From Bifidobacterium sp. ESL0800 (GTDB lineage: Bacteria > Actinomycetota > Actinomycetes > Actinomycetales > Bifidobacteriaceae), in NCBI RefSeq assembly GCF_029395355.1, contig NZ_CP113913.1, forward strand, positions 1,860,001 to 1,924,000: a DNA stretch of 64,000 bases. Direction: 5' to 3'. How positions within the stretch are numbered: the stretch's first letter is position 1; each line of letters starts with the position of its first letter. Under the pieces are notes generated by a model that had not been told where the DNA came from, made no database searches, and was given only the letters and a program-made list of their open reading frames with translations. A program made the translations under genes and the position numbers. This document shows positions 39,184 to 46,848 of the stretch, in pieces.

Positions 39184-40701
39184 ATGGCATCGAAGTCACG
39201 TTTAGGAAAAGGCCTTGGTGCGCTGTTCCCTGCGTTGCCTGGAGAGCCGGAGAAAAAGAGTTCTGTAGACGAAGACGTTTCGGAATCTTCAAAGCAATCT
39301 GCCAAGGCTGCCTCCTCTGGCAATGTTTCACGTGAAACATCGCTTAAAAGAGGAGCAGCAGCGAAAAAAACGGTTGAACGTGCAACTTCGCAGGCAGCGG
39401 ATAATAGCCGAAAGAGCAATGTTTCACGTGAAACATCGAAAAAGGAAACCGCTGGAGTCAAGGAAACTGCGACAACTGCTGTAAAAACGTCGACTGCCAA
39501 CAACGCCGCGCCAAAAAAGAACGAGTCAAAGAAGGGGAATGTTTCACGTGAAACATCGTCCCGGTCGATGAAAAAACGTGTGACCATGCCGTCCTTAGCG
39601 GACGGAATGGCTCACCCGAGTGATCTGTTCTTCGGTTCTACTGTCGAGGACGGGAAAAATAATACCGCAAGCAAGGTCGCTGCTACTCGGTCTAACCGGG
39701 TTGAAGAAACGAAGAAGAGCGGTAAAGAAAACACTAAGCCCGGTAAGGAGTCAGACCGAAGTGAAAAAGCAGACCGGCCTGAGTCCGGTGAGCTGAAGCC
39801 TGTCGAGGGTGGATACCTGGTGGAGCTGGACCTTGACGCGATTGGACCGAATGCCAATCAGCCGAGGACTATCTTTGATGAAGACGAGCTGAAAGAGCTC
39901 GCGGCTTCCTTGAAGGAAGTCGGGGTGTTGCAGCCGGTAGTCGTACGTAAGCGTCCGGCGAACCAGAAAGTCTCCAATTCGGTAGGTTCCGACAGTGGCG
40001 TCATCAATAGGCATTCGCAGCAGAACATGGACAGCGAATACGAGCTGATCATGGGGGAGAGACGCTGGCGTGCGGCCCATCTGGCCGGTCTGAAGTCGAT
40101 TCCGGCCATCGTAAAAACCACATCGGATAATCAGATGCTCCGAGACGCGTTGCTCGAGAATCTGCATCGAGTGGCGTTGAATCCTTTGGAAGAATCGGCT
40201 GCCTATCAACAGATGATGCAGGACTTCGGGCTCACACAGGAGCAGCTTTCCAAGTCCGTCTCCAAGTCGCGTTCTCAGATTGCCAATACGCTGCGTTTGC
40301 TTAATCTGCCGCCTTCAGTGCAGAAAAAGGTTGCGGCCGGTGTGCTTTCCGCAGGACACGCAAGGGCGTTGCTCGGTCTTCCCAATGAGGAAGACATGGA
40401 GAAGCTGGCGAACCGCATCATCGCCGAAGGCCTTTCGGTACGAAGCACCGAGGAAATCGTCGCGATGAAAACCAATGGCAACAACGATTCCAAGAAGCAG
40501 AAAGCCAAGCAAAACAATCCGTGGGCCCAGTCTCCGATTCAGCACACGTTGGAGAACAGATTCGACACCAAAGTCGCCATCAAGGGCAACAAGCAGCACG
40601 GGCGTATCGAAATCGTCTTCTCTTCGCCCGAAGATATGGATCGCATCGTCAAGCTGCTGGTCCCGCGCCAAAACAGTAGCCAACAAAACGGCTGGGTGTA
40701 A
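39184..40701 (+). CDS. parB: ParB/Spo0J partition protein with parS sites in its own gene
   Basis: 505 residues against about 300-350 usually. It binds parS and spreads using CTP. The conserved part starts at about 210 (LVELDLDAIGPNANQPRTIF), with the CTP-site region YELIMGERRWRAAHLAGLKS, the parS-reading HTH (GLTQEQLSKSVSKSRSQIAN, TLRLLNLP) and a C-terminal dimer domain at about 440-500. The first 200 residues are Lys/Ser/Thr/Ala-rich and disordered-looking. They hold the peptide NVSRETS three times (residues 47, 79, 119), each encoded by a perfect parS site. An insertion between the CTP-site strands (about 258-282) is also present. AGGAG lies before the ATG. Confidence 0.96.
   Translation: MASKSRLGKGLGALFPALPGEPEKKSSVDEDVSESSKQSAKAASSGNVSRETSLKRGAAAKKTVERATSQAADNSRKSNVSRETSKKETAGVKETATTAVKTSTANNAAPKKNESKKGNVSRETSSRSMKKRVTMPSLADGMAHPSDLFFGSTVEDGKNNTASKVAATRSNRVEETKKSGKENTKPGKESDRSEKADRPESGELKPVEGGYLVELDLDAIGPNANQPRTIFDEDELKELAASLKEVGVLQPVVVRKRPANQKVSNSVGSDSGVINRHSQQNMDSEYELIMGERRWRAAHLAGLKSIPAIVKTTSDNQMLRDALLENLHRVALNPLEESAAYQQMMQDFGLTQEQLSKSVSKSRSQIANTLRLLNLPPSVQKKVAAGVLSAGHARALLGLPNEEDMEKLANRIIAEGLSVRSTEEIVAMKTNGNNDSKKQKAKQNNPWAQSPIQHTLENRFDTKVAIKGNKQHGRIEIVFSSPEDMDRIVKLLVPRQNSSQQNGWV
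39324..39339. promoter_or_regulatory. parS site 1 inside parB
   Basis: Perfect TGTTTCACGTGAAACA within codons for NVSRETS at residues 47-53 of ParB. Confidence 0.95.
39420..39435. promoter_or_regulatory. parS site 2 inside parB
   Basis: Perfect TGTTTCACGTGAAACA within codons for NVSRETS at residues 79-85, 96 bases after the previous site. Confidence 0.95.
39540..39555. promoter_or_regulatory. parS site 3 inside parB
   Basis: Perfect TGTTTCACGTGAAACA within codons for NVSRETS at residues 119-125, 120 bases after the previous site. Confidence 0.95.
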
Positions 40702-40739
40702 ATCAGTTCTGCAGATCAGTTCGCTACAATTTCATATAA

Positions 40740-40797
40740 CAGAACCCTGTTGGGAGGCATCTCATACGAATCTCGGATACCGCCCAACAGGGTTCTG
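40740..40797 (+). terminator. Hairpin downstream of parB
   Basis: Perfect 15-bp inverted repeat CAGAACCCTGTTGGG (40740-40754) / complement 40783-40797 with a 28-base loop, about 40 bases after the parB stop. No T run follows, so termination strength is uncertain. Confidence 0.6.
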
Positions 40798-40842
40798 CGA
40801 TGATAGCCCATTTCTGTGCAAAGCCTGATTTAAAAGAGGAAA

Positions 40843-40876
40843 GCCGTATCGGTTAATCCGAATAAACCGATACGGC
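40843..40876. terminator. Hairpin between parB and trxB, likely trxB terminator
   Basis: Perfect 12-bp stem GCCGTATCGGTT (40843-40854) / complement 40865-40876, 10-base loop. On the minus strand it is followed by TTTCCTCTTTTAA, suiting termination of trxB. Confidence 0.65.
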
Positions 40877-41085
40877 CATAGATAACCAGATCGCAGACAA
40901 TAACGTTTCTCAAGCCGGTTCTTTTAGCTGGCACTGCAGTTTGTCCGTTATTGATTTTCGGGTGGACGCCTACCGAAGTGCATATAATATGTATTACATA
41001 TATTAACGAGACAAGCTAGCTGGCCGACAAACCGACCAACCGACCAACCGACCAACTAACGAGACGAGCTTACTGACCGGCTTAC

Positions 41086-42201
41086 TTACTTAAGACTATC
41101 CAGATAGTCCTGCGCGTCAAGGGCGGCACGGCAGCCCATGCCGGCGGCCGAAACGGCCTGGCGGTAAACGCTGTCAACCACGTCCCCGGCGGCGAAGACT
41201 CCGGGCAGGGAAGTGCGGGTGGAAGCCCCGTCGACCTCGATGTAGCCCTTGTCGTCGAGCTGCAGGGCGCCGTTCAGGAATTCGGTGGCCGGGGTGTTGC
41301 CGATGGCCACGAAAACGCCTTCGGCCGGAACCTCGGTGGTCTCGCCTGTCTTGACGTTGCGCACGGTGACGGACTTGGCACTGCCGTCCTCGCCGTTGAC
41401 CTTGTCGACCACGGCATTGACCATGAACGACATCTTGTCGTTGGCCTTGGCGCGGTCGACCATGATCTTCGCGGCACGGAATTCGTCACGACGGTGAATG
41501 AGCGTGACCGACGAGCCGAAACGGGTCAGGAATTCCGCGTCGGTGAAGGCGCTGTCTCCGCCGCCGACGACCACGATCGGCTTGCCGCGGAAGAAGAAGC
41601 CATCGCAGGTGGCGCAGTAGGAGACGCCCTTGCCGGAGTATTCCTTCTCGCCGGGAACCCCGAGTTTACGCACGTTGGAGCCGGTCGTCACCACAATGGC
41701 CGGGGCCTGATAGACGTCGCCCTGATCGCAGGTCACGCTCTTGAGCGCGGCCTTGCTCGAGCCGTCACCGAAGTCGACGGACACCACGTCGTCGAAGACG
41801 ATTTCGGCGCCGAACTTTTCGGCCTGCTTCTGCATGCTGTCCATAAGATCCGGGCCCATCACGCCGTCAGGGAAGCCCGGGTAGTTCTCGACTTCGGTGG
41901 TGTTGACGAGCTGCCCGCCAGGGGTCAAAGCCCCGGCGATCACCAGCGGTTTGTAGCCCGCGCGGCCGAGATAGATGGCTGCGGTGTAGCCGGCTGGGCC
42001 CGAACCGACGATGATGACGTCACGCACGTTGCGCTGGGTATCGCTCCGGGTGTCGCCTTGCGCGTTGCCCCGCGCGTTGCCATTTCCCTGGGCATTGCCC
42101 TGAGCATCGTGCTGTGCGTTGTTCCCGGCGTCTACTTGCGCGCCGTTGCCGACGGTGATGCCGGCATTATTAAGGTTAAGCTGCATGTTCTCTAAAGTCA
42201 T
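41086..42201 (-). CDS. trxB: Thioredoxin reductase, N-terminally extended
   Basis: 371 residues against about 310 usually. It is an FAD enzyme that passes electrons from NADPH to thioredoxin. FAD loop VIIVGSGPAGYTAAIYLGRA, redox pair CATCDG near residue 195, NADPH loop VVVGGGDSAFTDAEFLTRFG, and the closing GVFAAGDVVDSVYRQAVSAA. The first 60 residues are a Gly/Asn/Gln/Arg low-complexity stretch (repeats of the type GNAQGNGNARGNAQGD) absent from usual TrxB. Ribosome-binding sites near the first ATG are weak, so a later start cannot be excluded. No thioredoxin gene is adjacent. Confidence 0.95.
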   Translation of the reverse strand: MTLENMQLNLNNAGITVGNGAQVDAGNNAQHDAQGNAQGNGNARGNAQGDTRSDTQRNVRDVIIVGSGPAGYTAAIYLGRAGYKPLVIAGALTPGGQLVNTTEVENYPGFPDGVMGPDLMDSMQKQAEKFGAEIVFDDVVSVDFGDGSSKAALKSVTCDQGDVYQAPAIVVTTGSNVRKLGVPGEKEYSGKGVSYCATCDGFFFRGKPIVVVGGGDSAFTDAEFLTRFGSSVTLIHRRDEFRAAKIMVDRAKANDKMSFMVNAVVDKVNGEDGSAKSVTVRNVKTGETTEVPAEGVFVAIGNTPATEFLNGALQLDDKGYIEVDGASTRTSLPGVFAAGDVVDSVYRQAVSAAGMGCRAALDAQDYLDSLK

Positions 42202-42631
42202 GAAATCACTTTAACATCGCATCCGGTTAATGAGAACCCGGAGCCGCCCTCATTGATTCTAGGGCGGAAAATCGCGTTAAAGGCCGCAATCAACGTATCA
42301 CCACATGCAAAACGATCGGATAAGACGAGCTTCCGCTTATCCCGTTGATGATACAAAAGCGAAGTGCTGTAATGCATTGGCTGTATCAACCAATATCAAC
42401 CAAGTACTTGCACCCGTCCATGTGAACTCAGTTGGGTCATTCAAAATCGTCAGTTTGGATAGACCGTCAAGGAAAGGAGCCTAAAAATCAGCCATATGTT
42501 GAAACGCCGATAACATCAAAACGGGGAGACGCGACCTCACATCTCCCCGTTTTGTAATACCTGTTTCAAGACTGATTGTAGGCAGACAGGCGTTTCCGCC
42601 TTAAACCGAGCCCGTTCAGCCGTTCAGCCTC
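42202..42631. other. Intergenic region between trxB and the class E sortase
   Basis: About 430 bases holding the trxB upstream region and the terminator at 42518-42553. An AAGGAAAGGAG stretch at 42471-42481 resembles a ribosome site, but only a five-codon frame follows (ATG at 42496), so no gene is called. Otherwise nothing recognisable. Confidence 0.55.
42518..42553 (-). terminator. Terminator downstream of the class E sortase
   Basis: Perfect 12-bp stem AAAACGGGGAGA (42518-42529) / complement 42542-42553 with a 12-base loop, so both strands end in TTTT. About 80 bases after the sortase stop. Confidence 0.75.
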
Positions 42632-44119
42632 TCAGCTGGTCACGGCAACGTAGTTCGACATCTGATGCAAGATCGGAATGTTGCTGGCAGCCCACGGGCA
42701 GCCCCACTGCAGGATGGCGAGCGCCGCCGCCGCCAGCAGCAACAGCACCAGGATGATGCGTATGCCCTTGATGCCCGGCTGCAGCCTTGCCAGCCCGCCG
42801 TAGATGCTCAGATCCGGCTTCGCAGCCTTCCCGGCCTTGATGTCGCGACGAAGCGGCCAGCGCCAGGCGATCATAGCGGCGATGAACAGCACCGCATAGA
42901 TGACGAGCAGCGCGATGATGACGGGAATCAGCGAGGGAAGCTTGGCAAACGTCGATTCCTTCTGATTGTTGATGAACTCGACCTTGCCGTTCTGCCCCGT
43001 GTGGGTGAGCTCCTGCGGCACGCCGTCGGAGACCTTCGCCCAGTATTTGAGCTTTCCGTAGCTGATCCAGCGATGGGTGGGCGTGGAGTATTTGGGTTCG
43101 CAGGTCGTCAGCGTAATCATGCGTTGCGTCGGCTGTTCCGACGGATTCTCCGGGTTCGGCGCGATCACTTCCACGTGTTCCGGCGTCACGATTTTATCGC
43201 TGGTATAGCTGTAGACGTACCAATAATCCTTGGTCCGCAGCACGATCGCGTCGCCGACCTTCAGCTTGTCCACGTCGCCCAAAGGCTGGCCGTATCCGTT
43301 GCGATGCCCAGCCGCGGCGAAATTGCCGATCTGCCCGGGCATTTGGGACTGCGTGTAATGCCCCATGCCGTGCTGGTTGAGCGCCTTCATATCGGTGCCC
43401 TCGACGATGTTGCGCTGCCATTGGTCGCCGAAACGAGGAATATAGATTTGCGCGACGAGTTCGCCGGCATTGACCTTTTGCGGCTGGACCGGAGGGGTGC
43501 CGTCCTGGGGTTTGGCGACGTTGATGCCCTTGGAGGAGCCTGCGGATTTGCTCGGATCGCTCCATGAAACGGATTGGCGCTGATTGTATTGCGTATGCTC
43601 CGACTGCACGCCGGTCCACCACATCTGCCAAATGATGTAGAGCAAGCAGACCGCCGCGACCGTGAAGAGGATTTCCGCGAAGATTCCCAGCGCTGTCCAC
43701 AGACGTTTTGATCTCGAACGTGGGGCACTTGTGTTGGTTCCGTTGCCGTTGTAACCGCCGTAGCTGCCGTTGTAACCGTTGTAGCCATCGCCGTTGCCGC
43801 CGGCCTTATGGCTGGTGTGCCGGCCCTGCACGGTCTCTCCGGGATTCCCGTTCTGCGCCGTGAACTCGCCTTGCGCCGTGAATTCGCTTGGCCCCGCGAA
43901 TCCGCCGCCTTGCGCACCAATACCGGGCTGTCCAGCCTGTCCAGCCTGTCCCGCCTGCGTAGGTTGCTGCGTAGGCTGCAGTGGCTGGAAGACCTGCGTC
44001 TGGTCGTTCGTGCTTGGAACGCCGAAATCCTCGAAGGCTTCGTCCAAGTCGGTCGGTTCGATGGCGTCCTTACGCCGGCTGCCGCCGTCATACCTGTCGT
44101 TGTCAGCCATGAAATTCAT
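42632..44119 (-). CDS. Class E-type sortase
   Basis: 495 residues. Sortases join surface proteins to the cell wall; class E is typical of high-GC Gram-positives and prefers LAxTG-like signals. Layout: a disordered Gln/Gly/Asn-rich cytoplasmic part (about 1-135), one membrane helix (about 140-165), then the catalytic beta barrel. This carries LVAQIYIPRFGDQWQRNIVE, the histidine in NFAAAGHRNGYGQPLGDVDK, the cysteine in MITLTTCEPKYSTPTHRW (Cys340) and the arginine two turns later. A C-terminal extension has two further helices (about 405-428 and 455-478). The ATG at 44110 (three codons in) has better spacing to GAGAG than the first one. It lies beside the DUF881 gene, as in related genomes. Confidence 0.9.
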   Translation of the reverse strand: MNFMADNDRYDGGSRRKDAIEPTDLDEAFEDFGVPSTNDQTQVFQPLQPTQQPTQAGQAGQAGQPGIGAQGGGFAGPSEFTAQGEFTAQNGNPGETVQGRHTSHKAGGNGDGYNGYNGSYGGYNGNGTNTSAPRSRSKRLWTALGIFAEILFTVAAVCLLYIIWQMWWTGVQSEHTQYNQRQSVSWSDPSKSAGSSKGINVAKPQDGTPPVQPQKVNAGELVAQIYIPRFGDQWQRNIVEGTDMKALNQHGMGHYTQSQMPGQIGNFAAAGHRNGYGQPLGDVDKLKVGDAIVLRTKDYWYVYSYTSDKIVTPEHVEVIAPNPENPSEQPTQRMITLTTCEPKYSTPTHRWISYGKLKYWAKVSDGVPQELTHTGQNGKVEFINNQKESTFAKLPSLIPVIIALLVIYAVLFIAAMIAWRWPLRRDIKAGKAAKPDLSIYGGLARLQPGIKGIRIILVLLLLAAAALAILQWGCPWAASNIPILHQMSNYVAVTS

Positions 44120-44305
44120 CTCTCGTTCCGTAATCCGTGTTCATTCGTCGTTGTCGCGCAATAGTTGAGGGTTTGGTATTGCCGCATCACCCTATCGGCC
44201 AGTATGCCCTAATTGTATCCGTTTGCATAGCCCTTTTGCTCGTAGTCCTTATTAATGTCTCTATTCGTGTCGTAGTTCGTGTCGTTGTCCATGTCCTTAT
44301 TCAAT

Positions 44306-45097
44306 TCATTGCTGCTTTCGCTCGTTTTCGGCGCCGTCTTTGTTGTCGGTTTTCATCACGGTGGCATATTTGAGTGTCTGCAGCACCGGTGCCTCGGCAA
44401 AACGCAGGTTGTCTTTGTCTTCGACCTTCCAGCCCAGCCCGAACGCGCTGACGTATTCCTGATAGGTTTGGATCGCCTTGGAATCGTTGAGCGCGTCGCG
44501 CATGGCGTCGCTCGGGCCGATGGCGGAAATGGTATACGGCGGCGAATACTGCTTGCCTTGCAGCATCAGGATGTTGCCTTTGCAGATGATCGCCGAATTG
44601 TAAAGCACGCGCTGGTCCTGAATCATCATCGCCTCGGCCCCGCCCCGCCACAGCGCGTTGACCACGGATTCGATGTCTTGCTGGTGGATGACGTAATCGT
44701 TGATATTCGTGGCCGTCCCGGTGCCTGAGTCCGAGACCATGTGCTGCCAGAGCGGGGAATCGTCGAGCGTGACGGAAATGCCCGGCCCGGTCACCGCCGG
44801 GAGCATGGTACCTGCCCCGGGGTCTTCGCTGGAATTGCCGGTTTTCCCGCTGTCTTTGCCCGCGTATTTGTTGAGGGTGTTGACTTGCGAGCCCAGCGAC
44901 TTCACCTGTTTTTGTAATTTGTTGACCTGGGAGACGCGCTGCTCCACCAGTTGAGCGGTGTCGGAGCTGACCACGCTGGTTTTGTTGACACGAAGGTTGG
45001 TCATCAGAAGAAATCCGGAAAGCGCGACCACGAGGAATACGGCTACTCCGCCAAGCCGCGAATGCTTCGCTTTGTGCCTGCCTTCGGTTTCCTTCAT
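44306..45097 (-). CDS. DUF881 family membrane-anchored protein
   Basis: 263 residues from the ATG at 45097, preferred because AGGATCAGG precedes it and the frame upstream is unlike the family. One N-terminal helix (about 17-37, LGGVAVFLVVALSGFLLMTN) is followed by a coiled region (VEQRVSQVNKLQKQVKSLGS). The DUF881 domain comes next (GPGISVTLDDSP, DYVIHQQDIESVVNALWRGG, AEAMMIQDQRV, ISAIGPSDAMRDAL). Its function is unknown; in actinobacteria the family recurs beside crgA, sortase and the pbpA-rodA-pknAB cluster, so a role in wall growth or division is likely. Confidence 0.88.
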   Translation of the reverse strand: MKETEGRHKAKHSRLGGVAVFLVVALSGFLLMTNLRVNKTSVVSSDTAQLVEQRVSQVNKLQKQVKSLGSQVNTLNKYAGKDSGKTGNSSEDPGAGTMLPAVTGPGISVTLDDSPLWQHMVSDSGTGTATNINDYVIHQQDIESVVNALWRGGAEAMMIQDQRVLYNSAIICKGNILMLQGKQYSPPYTISAIGPSDAMRDALNDSKAIQTYQEYVSAFGLGWKVEDKDNLRFAEAPVLQTLKYATVMKTDNKDGAENERKQQ

Positions 45098-45256
45098 CCT
45101 GATCCTGTGGTCCTGTGGTCCTTGATTATTCCTTATTATAATTGGTATTATTACGTGTCGAGAATATTGTGTGCACAATGCTTTGACCCGTACTCGTTCT
45201 CTTGTTTCGAGTGTACACTAATATGGCGGTTAGGCTATTGAATGGAGACTACGCTT

Positions 45257-45847
45257 ATGGCTGACGAAGAGCTGGACAAGGGCACCGATGCCGCCGCTAC
45301 GCAGGATGAGGCACAGAAGGCATGGGACGAACCCGGAACGCAGACCGATGACGACGCTGTCGCCGAAACGGGCACGGCCGACGAAAAGGAAGGCGCTGCA
45401 AAGGGCCAAGAAGGTGCCGACGACGCTTCCAGCAAGGATGCGTCCAGTGCCTCCGACGAGTCCGGCGTCTCTGACGATTCCGATACTTCCGATACTTCCG
45501 ACGGCGATGACGACGATGACGACGACCTCGACCTGCCGATGGACAAGATCGAGGAGTTGCTGAGCGCCACAAGCGCCGACAAGAAGTCGATGACCCCGCA
45601 GATGCGCCGCGTCGCCCAGCGTCAGGCGGAAAACAGCAAGCGCGTCGAGGAGACGATCAAAGGCACCAAGGCGAACCCGGGTTGGTTCGTCCCGCTCTTC
45701 TGCTTCCTGATGATTCTCGGTCTCGCGTGGGCCGTGGTGTATTACCTCACCAGCAAATACCCGATCCCCGGCATCGGCGCATGGAATCTGCTGATCGCCT
45801 TTGTGATCGTGATGGTCGGTTTCATCATGACGATGTGGTGGCGGTAA
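45257..45847 (+). CDS. crgA: Cell division protein CrgA, with long acidic leader
   Basis: 196 residues from the ATG at 45257, nine bases after GGAG; the ATG at 45242 lies before that site and was rejected. The CrgA core is the last 85 residues: TPQMRRVAQRQAENSKRVEE, then two membrane helices (WFVPLFCFLMILGLAWAVVY and NLLIAFVIVMVGFIMTMWWR). CrgA helps recruit FtsI and other septal proteins in actinobacteria. The first 110 residues are an Asp/Glu/Ser/Ala-rich leader, missing from the usual 80-95-residue CrgA. It is divergent from the DUF881 gene. Confidence 0.92.
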   Translation: MADEELDKGTDAAATQDEAQKAWDEPGTQTDDDAVAETGTADEKEGAAKGQEGADDASSKDASSASDESGVSDDSDTSDTSDGDDDDDDDLDLPMDKIEELLSATSADKKSMTPQMRRVAQRQAENSKRVEETIKGTKANPGWFVPLFCFLMILGLAWAVVYYLTSKYPIPGIGAWNLLIAFVIVMVGFIMTMWWR

Positions 45848-45875
45848 AACCGCTGTACCTATAAATAAGGTTTTG

Positions 45876-45912
45876 AGAACGCCGTGTGTTGTTTTGCAGC
45901 AGACGGCGTTCT
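45876..45912 (+). terminator. crgA terminator
   Basis: Perfect 10-bp stem AGAACGCCGT (45876-45885) / complement 45903-45912, 17-base loop, followed by GTTTTG, about 30 bases after the stop. Confidence 0.75.
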
Positions 45913-46074
45913 GTTTTGCGTGTTCTCGGCAATACGCGTAACTATAACCGCATGAAATGCTGCCAGCAGGTTGAAGTCGGCGAACATGGGCGTTTCGCTG
46001 TTATATTGCATGGCTGACTGGTAGTTCCGCGCGGAATACGCGCGGCGACATTGACGTTTTAAATAAGATTAGTA

Positions 46075-46104
46075 TACATAACTTATGTATACATAAGTTA
46101 TGTA
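46075..46104. repeat. 30-bp perfect palindrome
   Basis: Half-site TACATAACTTATGTA at 46075-46089 is followed directly by its exact reverse complement at 46090-46104, with no spacer and almost pure AT. Possible roles are an operator for a dimeric or tetrameric regulator, or a cruciform-forming element. Confidence 0.9.
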
Positions 46105-46213
46105 CGTTAACGCTAGAAAATCATGGACGATTCTTGGGATTGCACTGAGGCTTCGTCGTACCTGCCTGTGAGCTGACTGTTAAAGGTATCCTTTTCAAAC
46201 ACAACTTAGGACA

Positions 46214-46237
46214 TAACTTAGGACATGTCCTGAGTTA
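46214..46237. repeat. 24-bp near-palindrome with an extra half-site
   Basis: TAACTTAGGACA then TGTCCTGAGTTA: 22 of 24 positions are symmetric. A further direct copy of the left half, AACTTAGGACAT, stands just upstream at 46203-46214. Confidence 0.8.
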
Positions 46238-46311
46238 AGGCATGGGGCGACTTTATGATGCTACAGACGATTTTGACAATATTGATTTTGTCACCGTTGT
46301 CTACGTCGTCG

Positions 46312-46572
46312 TGTGGATACCAATAGGTATATTTATCCACAGCGATGAACGGATAATGGTGGATAAGTGTGGATAAGTCGGGAGTTGTGCACAGGGGTGT
46401 GGAGGGAGACGGGTGATGTTGTGCACGAATGGTTATCCACACTATACACAGCGGGGAAGCGTTGGAATTCTGGGGTTTTGAAATAGGGGTGTGAATAAGT
46501 CGGTGACTTTTCCGCAGGAAATCCCCCGGTTATGCCCAAGTTATCCACAATCTTTTCCACATCTGTGGAAAA
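46312..46572. promoter_or_regulatory. Distal DnaA-box cluster
   Basis: Perfect DnaA boxes at 46333-46341, 46368-46376, 46433-46441 and 46541-46549. One-mismatch boxes at 46312, 46358, 46490, 46553 and 46564; the last two face each other as TTTTCCACA-TC-TGTGGAAAA. About 13 kb from dnaA. Confidence 0.85.
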
Positions 46573-46848
46573 CTACATTTGTGTAACTTGAATTGACAAC
46601 AGTTCCTTTCCTCGGCATCTGGACGCGTTGCCGCTTTGGCGTTTATGAGCGGTAGATGAGGGGACGAATAGCGGAATGTTGAAGACTTAAGTCTATAAAG
46701 GACACGCTGAAGTAGCTAAAAAGTTATATAGGCCACACTTTGTTGTATAACAGAAGAAGCATGACAGTGTAGTGTATTGCTGCCAGACGAAGAGCAACGT
46801 TTTATCTAGGGTCTGCAGGCCCCTTTGAACGGGAGATGTTGTAGCGGT

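Larger units (their letters stand above)
40702..41085. other. Convergent parB/trxB intergenic region
   Basis: About 385 bases between convergent genes, with two long hairpins (listed separately). Near trxB there is a small array of three AACCGACC units (41030-41053) flanked by a direct repeat TAACGAGACRAGCT at 41004-41017 and 41057-41070. No coding potential. Confidence 0.7.
45848..46848. other. 1-kb non-coding region between crgA and the pilus genes
   Basis: Non-coding in all frames as far as I can see. In order it holds the crgA terminator, a small GC hairpin (CCGCGCG-gaata-CGCGCGG, 46027-46045), a 30-bp palindrome, a 24-bp near-palindrome, a DnaA-box cluster (each listed separately), and the upstream region of the adhesin gene, where no clear promoter was found. 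Confidence 0.7.

Noticed and set aside
36531..39555. Considered the seven TGTTTCACGTGAAACA sites as a generic palindromic operator or mobile repeat
   Set aside because: The sequence is the known ParB site and it clusters around parAB, so parS is the simpler reading.
41004..41070. Short tandem repeat AACCGACC and flanking direct repeat
   Set aside because: Too short and too few units for a CRISPR or attachment site; probably slippage.
42496..42513. Five-codon frame after an AGGAG stretch and before a terminator
   Set aside because: Spacing to the ribosome site is too long and the peptide has no leader-peptide signature.
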